Source: Micromonospora craniellae (GTDB taxonomy: Bacteria; Actinomycetota; Actinomycetes; Mycobacteriales; Micromonosporaceae). From it: a stretch of 64,000 nt of DNA. This document shows, one piece after another, positions 44,348 to 53,260 of the stretch. How positions within the stretch are numbered: the first letter of the stretch is position 1; the number at the start of each line of letters is the position of its first letter. The DNA is taken from the NCBI RefSeq assembly GCF_014764405.1, contig NZ_CP061725.1:5084001-5148000 (forward strand), written 5' to 3'. Under the pieces are notes generated by a model. That model made no database searches and was not told the DNA's origin. It worked only from the letters and a program-made list of their open reading frames with translations. The position numbers and the translations under genes were made by a program.

Positions 44348-47300
44348 ATGTCACGTACCTGGCACAGAGTTAGGCGCCCACTTGTGGTGGGGGGTGGCGA
44401 GGGTAGACGGGGTTCTGGCCGCCGCCGTCGCTTGACTCGTCTCGCAGCGACGACGCTGGCGTTGAGCATGGTGGCGCTGGCGGTTGGACCGTCGGTGGGG
44501 ACCACCGGGGCGCAGGCTGCCGAGGGACCGGCCCCTGAGCCTCGCGAATACGTCGTGGTGAGGGGGACGCACGCCGACGCGATCGCGACCTTCCTCGGCA
44601 ATCCGGACTTCAACGACGGCGCGTTCGCGCTGGAGTCGAAGTACGACACTTCCGAGCAGACCGGCATCCCGATCACGGCAGAGAACGCGTGGTTCGTGGT
44701 GGACGACGGTCTGAAGCAGAACGTTCCTGCGGGCTACGAGTTCATCGGCGAGGTGGGCACCAGTATCTGGCTCGCTCCCGAGGTCCGCTCGGGAGAATCG
44801 CTGTGGCCCGGCTTCTCGACCGAGTCGGTGCCCAACAACGCCATCGACGGCAACACCACAAAGCTCACGCTCGTGGACGTCGACGGGCCGGAGGGCGCTA
44901 ACTTCGAGCTGTGGGCGTCGTCGAGCAACCTCGGTGCGCCGATCGACCGGCTCTGGTCCGCCAGCGACGAGGACTTCAAGTCCTGGACGCTGGGTCGGGT
45001 ACACAAGCACGCCAGCTGGGCGTTCACCAAGGCCGGACGCTATGACCTGACCGTCGAGGCCGAGGTCGCCATCGACGGGCAGAAGGTGACCGACACGGCG
45101 GTGTACACCTTCTTCGTGGGTGACGACTCTCTGCCGGCCGCGCAGGAGACGCAGACGTCGACGGCCCGGTCCGACACGACTGCGGCCGTGCTCGGCGAGC
45201 CGGTGCAGTTCAGCGCGTCGGTGCTTCCGAGAACGGCCCAGGGGTGGGTCGAGTTCGTGGACACGACCGGCGGCGAGGAGACCGTACTCGGCCACGCCGA
45301 GATCGACAACGGGGACGCGTCGATGACGGTGTCGAGTCTCGAACTCGGCACCCGTGACGTGATCGCCCGCTTCGTGCCCGAGGTCGTCAACTACTTCACC
45401 CCGTCTACGGCTTCGGCGCCGCTGCGCGTCACCGTCACTGCCGAAGCGGGCGGCGACGAACTCGGCATCTACCCGAACAAGCAGGTCTACGAGCCCGGTG
45501 ACGAGATCGTCCTCGAGGTACGCGGCATGCCGCTACAGGGGCGTGAAACGATCTGGTGGCGCATGTGGACCGGCAACCAGCCGGATGGCTCGTACATTCT
45601 GATCTGCGGTTACAACAACCCGTGCCGAGGGACCACGGTCAGTCTCGGCCCGGCCAGTGCCACCCTCGACGGCGCCCGTGTACAGGTACTCGCGATGGCC
45701 GGCTTCTCGTTCCTGGACGCGAGGGTCAGGACCGACATCGTGCTTCAGGTGTCGGACGGCACCTGGACGGGCGAGCAGATCACCTTCGATGGCCTTGAGG
45801 ATGAGTACTACAGCGGCGATCCCGCCAACGTGACGGTCGATCATCGCGATCTCGAAGACGGGGAGTCCGCTCGCTGGGTGCGGCGTGCCGTGCGAGCCAC
45901 GGACTGGAGCCCGGTCGAGGTGGTCCAGAACGACGGCGTCTACAGCATCCCGACCACCTCCGGCGGGTTCCTCGACCGTGAGTACGCCTACCAGATCCTC
46001 GGTGCCGACCAGAACGTCATCGGTCAGTCCGCCGCCATCCAGCCGCGGGTGCTCGCGCGCGACGTGACCATCGTCGATCTGGCCGGCGTCTACCGCGACG
46101 GCCAGCCGATCAACGCCAGAGCGAACGTCTACCCAGCACTCGAAGGCGTCACCTACCAGTGGGGAGTCAACACCAACCCCAACCCGAACAACTTCGGTGC
46201 CATCGCAGGTGCGACCGACGTGACGTTCGGCCTGGACGCGCGTCTGTCGTGGAACCGTGGCACCCTCAAGGTCCGGGCGTTCGACCCGCTCAACGGGGCG
46301 CAGATCGCCCAGGGCCAGCAGGAGTTGCTCGTCGTGGAGGACAACCCCGCGAACCCGCTCGTGGTGATCGGAACCCTCAACACCCACGGCGATCACCTCC
46401 ACTCGACCGACCCCCTGAGGTTCCGGGCATCGGCTGTGCCGGAGCCGGCGAGCAACGACCGGTTCCAGTGGTACTGGAAGCTGCCCGGTGAGGACGAGTT
46501 CGCCGAGATGCCCCGTGGGAACCAGGCGAACGTCGACGGCTACTACGGTGAACAGGGACTCAGCAACACCCAAGTCTACGTCGTGCACCGCAAGGAGAAC
46601 GGCGAGGAGATCGCCCGGAGTACGACCACGAGTTTCATCGTCTACGATCACGGATCGCCTCCCCCGCAGCGAGTCTCCGTGAAGGGGGCTGCGCCTGCCG
46701 TCAGCGTCGGTGACGAAGTCACGCTGACCGCAGAGGTGACGCTGGACGCAGCGCCACAGGGATATCAGGGGCCCGCCACGCACTTCGAAGGCCGGCAGTG
46801 GTTCGTGAAGCTGCCAGGTCAGGCCACGGCCGAACCGATCGAGGGCGCGACGGACGGTACGTACACCTTCGTCGCCTCGCAGGATTGGGACGGCGCGCAG
46901 ATCACTGCGGCGGTGGTCCGCGGCGACGGCAGGGTCCTGTACGGACCGTCGCAACCGGTCACCGTCCACGTCGATGACGAGGCCGTTCCCGGTGACGGGG
47001 GAGCCGCCCAGACGATCACCGCCGAGCTCGACGCCCGAGATGGCGCGTTGGTGATCTCGGTCGATCCTGACGACCGCGTCCTCAACCTGCCGACACTCGA
47101 ACTCTCTGCCGACGGCAAGTCGTGGGGGACCACCGGTGAACTGCGTCCGGTCACGGTCACCGACACCCGTCCGGGGACTCCGGGCTGGAGCGCATCGGGC
47201 CAGGTCGGTGATTTCACGTCAGCCAACGCGAGCTTCGATGGCGCTTACCTGGGTTGGGGCCCGAAGGTGCTGAACCAGGCCGCTGGTCAGGGTGTGAACG

Positions 47301-47485
47301 TCGGAGATGTCGTGGCGCCGGGCTTCCCGGACGGCGATGGACTGTCGGCCGCACGCACGCTCGCATCTGCCGACACCGGTAAGGGGAAGGGAACCGCACG
47401 CCTCGGTGCCGACCTTGAGCTGCGCGTCCCGACGGACACGCCGCCAGGTCTCTACCAGGCGATCCTGACCTTCACCGCAATCTAG
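44348..47485 (+). CDS. Secreted surface protein, choice-of-anchor M type
   Basis: A 1045-residue secreted protein. After a basic N-terminus and hydrophobic signal core (RLAATTLALSMVALAVG...AQAA) comes an actinobacterial surface-anchored repeat-like region (NAWFVVDDGLKQNVPAGYEF, GTSIWLAPEVRSG, RVHKHASWAFTKAGRYDLTV, AVYTFFVGD), then several Ig-like beta domains of 90-120 residues. Such proteins usually sit with a zinc-type ABC transporter; none is here. No LPxTG or C-terminal helix is seen, so attachment is unclear. Codon use is less GC3-biased than neighbours, suggesting transfer. Likely zinc-starvation induced (Zur box upstream). GAAAGG nine bases before ATG. Confidence 0.82.
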   Translation: MSRTWHRVRRPLVVGGGEGRRGSGRRRRLTRLAATTLALSMVALAVGPSVGTTGAQAAEGPAPEPREYVVVRGTHADAIATFLGNPDFNDGAFALESKYDTSEQTGIPITAENAWFVVDDGLKQNVPAGYEFIGEVGTSIWLAPEVRSGESLWPGFSTESVPNNAIDGNTTKLTLVDVDGPEGANFELWASSSNLGAPIDRLWSASDEDFKSWTLGRVHKHASWAFTKAGRYDLTVEAEVAIDGQKVTDTAVYTFFVGDDSLPAAQETQTSTARSDTTAAVLGEPVQFSASVLPRTAQGWVEFVDTTGGEETVLGHAEIDNGDASMTVSSLELGTRDVIARFVPEVVNYFTPSTASAPLRVTVTAEAGGDELGIYPNKQVYEPGDEIVLEVRGMPLQGRETIWWRMWTGNQPDGSYILICGYNNPCRGTTVSLGPASATLDGARVQVLAMAGFSFLDARVRTDIVLQVSDGTWTGEQITFDGLEDEYYSGDPANVTVDHRDLEDGESARWVRRAVRATDWSPVEVVQNDGVYSIPTTSGGFLDREYAYQILGADQNVIGQSAAIQPRVLARDVTIVDLAGVYRDGQPINARANVYPALEGVTYQWGVNTNPNPNNFGAIAGATDVTFGLDARLSWNRGTLKVRAFDPLNGAQIAQGQQELLVVEDNPANPLVVIGTLNTHGDHLHSTDPLRFRASAVPEPASNDRFQWYWKLPGEDEFAEMPRGNQANVDGYYGEQGLSNTQVYVVHRKENGEEIARSTTTSFIVYDHGSPPPQRVSVKGAAPAVSVGDEVTLTAEVTLDAAPQGYQGPATHFEGRQWFVKLPGQATAEPIEGATDGTYTFVASQDWDGAQITAAVVRGDGRVLYGPSQPVTVHVDDEAVPGDGGAAQTITAELDARDGALVISVDPDDRVLNLPTLELSADGKSWGTTGELRPVTVTDTRPGTPGWSASGQVGDFTSANASFDGAYLGWGPKVLNQAAGQGVNVGDVVAPGFPDGDGLSAARTLASADTGKGKGTARLGADLELRVPTDTPPGLYQAILTFTAI

Positions 47486-47496
47486 AAGAACCAGCA

Positions 47497-47537
47497 GGCG
47501 GCTGCGGTCTCGTGATCCACGCGAGGCCGCAGCCGCC
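47497..47537 (+). terminator. Terminator of the surface protein gene
   Basis: Stem GGCGGCTGCGG (47497-47507)/CCGCAGCCGCC (47527-47537), extended inward by about five more pairs, beginning eleven bases after the stop codon. Confidence 0.8.
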
Positions 47538-47539
47538 AA

Positions 47540-47701
47540 CTACGAGACGGCGGTGTCCGCCGCAGGTCGGGCAGGGTGCGGCAGGCTCGGGGGCACGACG
47601 GCGGCGCAGGTGAACGGCAGGAGTTGCTCGGCGGTCCAGCCGTACCAGCCCCAGTACGACTGCCCGATCGGGAAGGTCGGTTCACGTAGCGGTGTGTCCA
47701 T
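47540..47701 (-). CDS. Possible small protein or remnant
   Basis: A 53-residue frame, start MDTPLREPTFPIGQSYWGWY then GWTAEQLLPF, ending PARPAADTAVS. The Trp/Tyr-rich first half looks coding, the Pro/Ala tail less so. It lies between the surface-protein terminator and the glnA end. I recognise no family; it could be a truncated gene. Confidence 0.3.
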   Translation of the reverse strand: MDTPLREPTFPIGQSYWGWYGWTAEQLLPFTCAAVVPPSLPHPARPAADTAVS

Positions 47702-47798
47702 GCCCGCTGTATATCGGACGCGAAGGTATACGGTGGCCCCTGACGCGCGCGGGCCGGCTCCGCGGATGCGGAGCCGGCCCGAACGGCGCTGATCGTGA

Positions 47799-49223
47799 TC
47801 AGCAGTCGAAGTACATGGCGAATTCGTGCGGGGTCGGACGCAGGCGGACCGGGTCGACCTCGTTGCTCCGCTTCCAGTCGATCCAGGTCGAGATCAGGTC
47901 GGGGGTGAAGACGCCGCCGTCGAGCAGGTAGTCGTGGTCGGCCTCGAGCGAGTCGAGAACGGCGGGTAGGGAGCCGGGGACCTGCTTGACGTCACCCCAC
48001 TCCTCCGGCGGGAGGTCGTAGAGGTCCTTGTCGATCGGCGCCGGCGGCTCGGTCTTGTTCTTGATGCCGTCCAGACCGGCCATGAGCATGGCGGAGAAGG
48101 CGAGGTACACGTTCGCCGACGGGTCCGGCACCCGGAACTCGACGCGCTTGGCCTTCGGGTTGCTGCCGGTGACCGGGATGCGGGTGCAGGCGGAGCGGTT
48201 GCGCTGGGAGTAGACCAGGTTCACCGGTGCCTCGTAGCCGGGCACCAGCCGGCGGTAGGAGTTCACCGTGGGGTTGGTGAACGCCAGTAGGGACGGAGCG
48301 TGGTGCAGGAGGCCGCCGATGTACCAGCGGGCGGTGTCGGACAGGCCGGCGTAGCCGGTCTCGTCGTAGAACAGCGGTTCGCCGCCGCGCCAGAGGCTCT
48401 GGTGGGTGTGCATACCGGAGCCGTTGTCGCCGAAGAGGGGCTTGGGCATGAACGTGGCGGTCTTGCCGGCGGCCCAGGCGGTGTTCTTCACGATGTACTT
48501 GAACAGCTGCAGCTGGTCACCGGCGTGCAGGAGGGTGGAGAACTTGTAGTTGATCTCCGCCTGGCCGGCGGTGCCGACCTCGTGGTGCGACCGCTCCACC
48601 GTGAAGCCGGTGTCGATCAGCTGGCGGACGATCTGGTCCCGCAGGTCGGCGTAGTGGTCGACCGGCGGCACCGGGAAGTAGCCGCCCTTGTAGGGGGTCT
48701 TGTAGCCACGGTTGCCGCCGGGCTCCTCACGGCCGGTGTTCCAGGCGCCCTCGATCGAGTCGATGTAGTAGTACGCCTGGTGGGCGGAGGTTTCGTGGCG
48801 GATCGAGTCGAAGATGTAGAACTCGGCTTCGGGGCCGAAGTAGGCGGTGTCGGCGATCCCCGACGCAGCCAGGTAGGCCTCGGCCTTCTTGGCGACGTTG
48901 CGGGGGTCGCGGGAGTAGGCCTCGCGGGTGAACGGGTCGTGGATGAAGAAGTTCAACGCAAGGGTCTTCTGTGCCCGGAACGGGTCGATGAAGGCGGTGG
49001 CGACGTCCGGGAGCAGGAGCATGTCCGACTCGTGGATCGCCTGGAAGCCCCGGATCGACGACCCGTCGAACGCGAGACCATCAGTGAAGAAGTTGTCGTC
49101 GACGGACTCCACCGGCAGATTGAAGTGCTGCATCACGCCGGGCAGGTCACAAAAGCGTACGTCGACGAACTTCACGTCCTCGTTCTTGAGGTAACGCAGG
49201 AGTTCCTCGGGATTGGCGAACAC
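47799..49223 (-). CDS. glnA: Glutamine synthetase type I
   Basis: Main ammonia-assimilating enzyme (glutamate + NH3 + ATP to glutamine), a dodecamer. 474 residues with GSSIRGFQAIHESDM, AYFGPEAEFYIFD, SHHEVGTAGQAEINYKF, GSGMHTHQSLW and the adenylylation loop KTEPPAPIDKDLYDLPPEEW, where Tyr402 is the site modified by GlnE. AGGAGGACGA precedes GTG 49223; the longer reading starting at 49244 would run over that binding site. A GlnR-type box lies 81 bases upstream. Confidence 0.97.
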   Translation of the reverse strand: MFANPEELLRYLKNEDVKFVDVRFCDLPGVMQHFNLPVESVDDNFFTDGLAFDGSSIRGFQAIHESDMLLLPDVATAFIDPFRAQKTLALNFFIHDPFTREAYSRDPRNVAKKAEAYLAASGIADTAYFGPEAEFYIFDSIRHETSAHQAYYYIDSIEGAWNTGREEPGGNRGYKTPYKGGYFPVPPVDHYADLRDQIVRQLIDTGFTVERSHHEVGTAGQAEINYKFSTLLHAGDQLQLFKYIVKNTAWAAGKTATFMPKPLFGDNGSGMHTHQSLWRGGEPLFYDETGYAGLSDTARWYIGGLLHHAPSLLAFTNPTVNSYRRLVPGYEAPVNLVYSQRNRSACTRIPVTGSNPKAKRVEFRVPDPSANVYLAFSAMLMAGLDGIKNKTEPPAPIDKDLYDLPPEEWGDVKQVPGSLPAVLDSLEADHDYLLDGGVFTPDLISTWIDWKRSNEVDPVRLRPTPHEFAMYFDC

Positions 49224-49303
49224 TCGTCCTCCTGGCACGTCCACGGGGTAGCTAGGCTCCTGGCGACGCTATGGCCGTGCGGTTGCCCGGCCATGTCTCC
49301 AGT

Positions 49304-49319
49304 GTTTCTGCCGTGTTAC
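49304..49319 (-). promoter_or_regulatory. GlnR-type nitrogen box upstream of glnA
   Basis: On the minus strand GTAAC-ACGGCA-GAAAC, an exact match to the GlnR half-site pattern GTnAC-n6-GaAAC known from Streptomyces and mycobacterial glnA promoters. A second, weaker pair may flank it. GlnR would activate glnA under nitrogen limitation. Confidence 0.65.
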
Positions 49320-49483
49320 GTCCCTCGCGTTGTGTCATGTTCCCAGGTGGGAACGGACGCGATACGCGACGGACTGGCCCGGCTGTGCCAGTGTAGTGAA
49401 GATTGCTGCTATCGACCCTTTTTGCGGCTACCTGCCGGACCTGCGTAGGGCCCGCACCGCCGCGCTGGCTAGTCTTGTCCGCT

Positions 49484-49891
49484 GTGACCACCGAGCCACA
49501 CCGCCCGCCGCCGCCCGCCACCGACCCCACCTTCGTCCCAGCCGACCTGGGACGCCGGTTCGGGGCACTGGTCATCGACTGGGTGCTCTGCCTGCTCGCG
49601 TCGGGCCTGTTCGCCAGCCCCACCGGCGACCCCTGGGCGCCGGTCGTCGTGCTGATCGTGATGTACGGCTTCTTCCTCGGCCTGTTCGCGCAGACCCCCG
49701 GCATGTACCTGACCCGGATCCGCTGCGTCGCCTGGGCCGACGGCGGACGGATCGGCCTGGTCCGGGCCCTGCTGCGCGGCGTGCTGCTGGCGCTGGTCGT
49801 CCCGGCGCTGGTGATGGACCAGCACCGTCGGGGCCTGCACGACCGCGCCAGCGGCGCGGTCGTCGTCCCGGCCGTACGCGCCGCGCGCTGA
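49484..49891 (+). CDS. RDD-family membrane protein
   Basis: A 135-residue protein with the RDD motif (RFGALVIDWVLCLLASGLF, with the Arg and Asp positions) and three membrane segments; TPGMYLTRIRCV and MDQHRRGLHDRASGAVVV are the family's second and last signatures. A Pro-rich cytosolic N-terminus precedes it. GTG 49484. In actinobacteria it normally neighbours glnA and DUF4191, as here. Transport or regulatory function unknown. Confidence 0.87.
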   Translation: MTTEPHRPPPPATDPTFVPADLGRRFGALVIDWVLCLLASGLFASPTGDPWAPVVVLIVMYGFFLGLFAQTPGMYLTRIRCVAWADGGRIGLVRALLRGVLLALVVPALVMDQHRRGLHDRASGAVVVPAVRAAR

Positions 49892-49906
49892 CCGCCCGCC
49901 CCGGCC

Positions 49907-50596
49907 TCAGCGGCCCCGGCTCTGCCGGAACGCACCGCGCGGCGGGCGCAGGTTCTTGGGGATGGCGCCCTTGGGCATCTGCGGCCGGGCGGTGAGCGCC
50001 TTGAGGCGCTTGTCCAGCGAGTTGACGTCCTTGCCGCTGAGGTTGCGCGGCAGCCGCATCAGCGTCATCCGCAGCTTGCGGATCGGCAGCTCGCCCTCGT
50101 CCTTGCCGATCACGTAGTCGTACAGTGGGGCGTTGCCGATCACCTTCGCCAGTCGACGCTTCTCCTGGCCGAGCAGCCCGCGTACCCGCTGCGGGTTGCC
50201 CTCCGCCAACAGGATCACGCCCGGCTTGCCGATCACCAGGTGGACCATGTCCATCTGGGTGGTCGAGCTGACCGCGGGGGAGACCCGCCAGTCACCACGC
50301 ATGCTCTCCATGATCTGCGCAGCGGCACCCGGCTGCCCCTCGGCGGCGTTCATCATCGCCCGGTTCGACCGCAGGTTGAGCACGATCAGCAGGGCGAGCA
50401 GGGCGAAGAGGATGCCCAGCGGCAACCACAACCAACCCCAGATCATGACCGCGACCACGGTCAGCGCGAGCGGAATCAGCACCGCGCCGGCCGCCAGTGG
50501 CGCGAACCACTTGTCCTGCTTGGCGGTGAACCGGAACACCAACCCGATCTGCTTCAGCCGCTGGCCGAACGAGACCTTCTCCTGGGGCTTTGCCAT
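49907..50596 (-). CDS. DUF4191 membrane protein
   Basis: A 229-residue protein with two adjacent membrane helices (APLAAGAVLIPLALTVVAVM and the following WLPLGILFALLALLIVL) and a cytosolic C-terminal domain including MDMVHLVIGKPGVILLAEG and RLAKVIGNAPLYDYVIG. Matches DUF4191, conserved next to lipA in actinobacteria. ATG 50596. Function unknown. Confidence 0.88.
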   Translation of the reverse strand: MAKPQEKVSFGQRLKQIGLVFRFTAKQDKWFAPLAAGAVLIPLALTVVAVMIWGWLWLPLGILFALLALLIVLNLRSNRAMMNAAEGQPGAAAQIMESMRGDWRVSPAVSSTTQMDMVHLVIGKPGVILLAEGNPQRVRGLLGQEKRRLAKVIGNAPLYDYVIGKDEGELPIRKLRMTLMRLPRNLSGKDVNSLDKRLKALTARPQMPKGAIPKNLRPPRGAFRQSRGR

Positions 50597-50707
50597 GGGA
50601 TCGAGTCTAGTGGTCGCCCGCCGTGCGGTTGATCCCCGTCCGGTCCTGCCCGTCGAGCGCTGCCCGCCGAGCCGTCCTGACCTCGGTTCGTGCGGTCGGC
50701 CGCCGGC

Positions 50708-51697
50708 TCAGCTCGCGACGGCGACGCTTTCCCGGGCGGCCAGGGCCTGTTGGTAGAGGCGGCCGGCGCGGTAGGACGAGCGCACCAGCGGGCCGCTCAT
50801 CACGCCGGCGAAGCCGATCTCCTCGGCCTCCTGGCTCAGCTCGACGAACTCCTCCGGCTTGACCCAGCGCTCCACCGGGTGGTGCCGGGGGGAGGGGCGA
50901 AGGTACTGCGTGATGGTGATCAGCTCGCAGCCGGCGGAGTGCAGGTCGCGCAGCGCCTGGGAGATCTCGGCGCGCTCCTCGCCCAGGCCCAGGATCAGGT
51001 TGCTCTTGGTGACCAGGCCGGCGGCGCGGGCCTGGCTGATGACGTCCAGCGAGCGCTCGTAGCGGAACGCCGGCCGGATCCGCTTGAAGATCCGTGGCAC
51101 CGTCTCGACGTTGTGCGCCAGCACCTCGGGCCGAGCGCCGAACACCTCGGCGAGCTGTTCGGGGACCGCGTTGAAGTCGGGGATCAGCAGCTCGACGCCG
51201 CAGCCCTGTTGCAGGGTGTGGATCTGCCGGACGGTCTCCGCGTACAGCCAGGCGCCGCCGTCGGGCAGGTCGTCGCGGGCGACGCCGGTGATGGTCGCGT
51301 ACCGCAGGCCCATCGAGACCACCGACTCGGCGACCCGGCGCGGCTCGTCGGCGTCGAACTCGGCCGGCTTGCCGGTGTCGATCTGGCAGAAGTCGCAACG
51401 GCGGGTGCACTGGTCACCGCCGATGAGGAAGGTGGCCTCGCGGTCCTCCCAGCATTCGTAGATGTTGGGGCAGCCGGCCTCCTGGCACACGGTGTGCAGC
51501 CCCTCGCGCGAGACCAGCCCGCGCAACTGGGTGTACTCCGGGCCCATCTTGGCCTTGACCTTGATCCACGGTGGTTTGCGCTCGATCGGCGTCTCGGCGT
51601 TACGTGCCTCGATCCGCAGCAGTCGCCGCCCCTCGGGGGCGGGCGTCGCGGTACGCGCGGCCTGGCCGGTCGTCGGCGCGGAGTGCTCGATCGTCAC
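50708..51697 (-). CDS. lipA: Lipoyl synthase
   Basis: Radical-SAM enzyme inserting two sulfurs into octanoyl-lysine of lipoyl domains. 329 residues. The auxiliary cluster motif is CQEAGCPNIYEC and the radical-SAM motif CTRRCDFC (CxxxCxxC), followed by TGKP and MGLRYATITGVARDDLPDGG; the end keeps the conserved RSSYRA serine. Works with LipB (53261-53902) for SucB in this region. Confidence 0.96.
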   Translation of the reverse strand: MTIEHSAPTTGQAARTATPAPEGRRLLRIEARNAETPIERKPPWIKVKAKMGPEYTQLRGLVSREGLHTVCQEAGCPNIYECWEDREATFLIGGDQCTRRCDFCQIDTGKPAEFDADEPRRVAESVVSMGLRYATITGVARDDLPDGGAWLYAETVRQIHTLQQGCGVELLIPDFNAVPEQLAEVFGARPEVLAHNVETVPRIFKRIRPAFRYERSLDVISQARAAGLVTKSNLILGLGEERAEISQALRDLHSAGCELITITQYLRPSPRHHPVERWVKPEEFVELSQEAEEIGFAGVMSGPLVRSSYRAGRLYQQALAARESVAVAS

Positions 51698-51841
51698 AAA
51701 ACGAGCCTACGCCGGATGGTGGCCGTCGATGAACTGCGGGCGACCGCCGTCACCTGGGAAATCCTGTGACGCCGGACACCGGGGGCGGAAATTACGCGTC
51801 ACAGGACGGCCACATCGAGTGCTAGCGTTGCCGTTCGAGAG

Positions 51842-52070
51842 CGACGACGGAGCCGAGTAGTGCCCCGATCCGCCAGTTGAAGAGAGCCGCCGGTTGCTGT
51901 GAGGCGGTCTGGCACCGGGCCGTGAAGACCCTCCCGAGCTGCGGGAAGAACAGCGTGTGATGTGTGACGAATGAGGCTCCCGTCCCGACGGGGGCGAAGG
52001 TGTGGTGGCACCGCGAGGCTCCCGCTCGCCCACACCTCCCGGGGATCGCGTTGCGATTGATCGAGGAGGT
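51842..52070 (+). promoter_or_regulatory. T-box riboswitch leader (translational type)
   Basis: Stem I begins with GACGACGGAGCCGAGTAGTG (the GA-rich/AGTA-like start) and contains GTGAA-GAC (51922-51929), where GAC is a plausible Asp specifier. The T-box core GGTGGCACCGCG is at 52004-52015. AGGTGTGG (51998-52005) can pair with CCACACCT (52030-52037), while ACCTCC (52034-52039) can pair with the ribosome binding site GGAGGT (52065-52070); these pairings exclude each other, as in actinobacterial T-boxes that control translation. Uncharged tRNA-Asp would favour translation of the downstream synthetase. Confidence 0.8.
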
Positions 52071-52074
52071 AGCC

Positions 52075-52710
52075 GTGCAACGCATCCTGACCGACCGACT
52101 CACCCCGCACACCGGCCGTACCGTCCGGATCGCCGGCTGGGTCCACCGCCGCCGACTGCTCAAGTCGGTGGCCTTCCTGATCGTCCGGGACGCCGCCGGT
52201 CTCACCCAGGTGGTGGTCACCGACCCGGCGGTCCGCGCCGAGATCGAGGCGCTGCCGAGGAGAGCGTCGTCTCCGTCGACGGCACGGTGGTCGCCAACAC
52301 CACCGCGCCCGCCGGGGTCGAGCTGACCGACCCGGTGGTACGCCCGCTCGCGCCGCCCGCCGTACCGCCGCCGTTCGACCTGTACCGGCCCACACTCACC
52401 GCCACCCTGCCTACCCAACTGGACCACGCGCCCGTCGCACTGCGCCACCCGAGCCGCTCGGCAGCGCTGCGCATCTCGGCGGCGGCGGTCGCCGGCTTCC
52501 GGGCCACGCTGGACGCCCGGCGGTTCGTCGAGATCCACACCCCGAAGGTCGTCGGCTCGTCCACCGAGAGCGGGGCGAACGTCTTCGCGCTGGACTGGTT
52601 CGGTCGGCCGGCGTACCTGGCCCAGTCACCGCAGTTCTACAAGCAGCTCATGGTCGGTGTCTTCGAACGGGTCTACGAGGTCGGGCCGGTGTTCCGGGCC
52701 GAACCGCCAT
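52075..52710 (+). pseudogene. Aspartyl-tRNA synthetase AspS2, frameshifted and truncated
   Basis: Starts as an archaeal-type/non-discriminating aspartyl-tRNA synthetase: MQRILTDRLTPHTGRTVRIAG, WVHRRRLLKSVAFLIVRDAAG (OB-fold anticodon domain). A one-base loss near 52258 shifts frame; the next frame continues EESVVSVDGTVVANTTAPAG, VEIHTPKVVGSSTESGANVF, ALDWFGRPAYLAQSPQFYKQ and VYEVGPVFRAEP (class II motif 2 start). It then ends abruptly near 52706, before the rest of motif 2 and motif 3. About 230 residues are missing. Dead gene behind a T-box. Confidence 0.88.
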
Positions 52711-53103
52711 CACGGCCGGGATCCGGCCCGCGGCACCGGCCGCCGCGGTGACCGTGACCACCGCGAGCAGCCGGAGGGCGACGTCGCGGACCGCGTTGGC
52801 GCGGGCGCGTTCCGGTGGTACGCCCGTGCTCAGCCAGAGCCGCAGCCGATCGAACGACCACGCGGTGGCCCAGCCGAACAGCGGCCGGAAGGCGAGGTCG
52901 GCGAGCCGGCCCAGGAGACCCCAGCGCGGGGTGTACGAGTAGCCGGTGAGGAACCGGACGCCGTGCGGCCCGGGCAGGTAGCGCCAGTGGCCGGAGCCTG
53001 CGGCGACCAGTGAACGCCGATCGTCCGAGCCGAACCGCAGCGCCGAGGTGCGGGTGCCGTCGGGCCGCCGACGTTCACCGGCGTGTACGCCCCAACCGCG
53101 CAC
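52648..53103 (-). pseudogene. Truncated conserved protein, 3' end lost
   Basis: A 151-residue frame with a convincing middle (HWRYLPGPHGVRFLTGYSYT, RWGLLGRLADLAFRPLFGWA, STGVPPERARANAVRDVALR) like a SRPBCC/DUF-type actinobacterial protein. Its last ~20 residues are read antisense through aspS2, so the native C-terminus is gone. The breakpoint coincides with the aspS2 truncation near 52706-52735, suggesting one deletion removed both 3' ends. Family name uncertain. Confidence 0.6.
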
Positions 53104-53260
53104 GACGAGTCCGGGGCGAATCGCTCAAGAGGTGGCTGGGCCGGTCAGCGGGATCCCGGTGGCGGTGGATGGCCGTCCGGGCGGGCGGCGAGGGAGATCC
53201 GGCGGTGTGGCGACCGTCCGGATGCGCGAAGAGTGGGCGGGCGGCGGGACCGCCGGGCGG

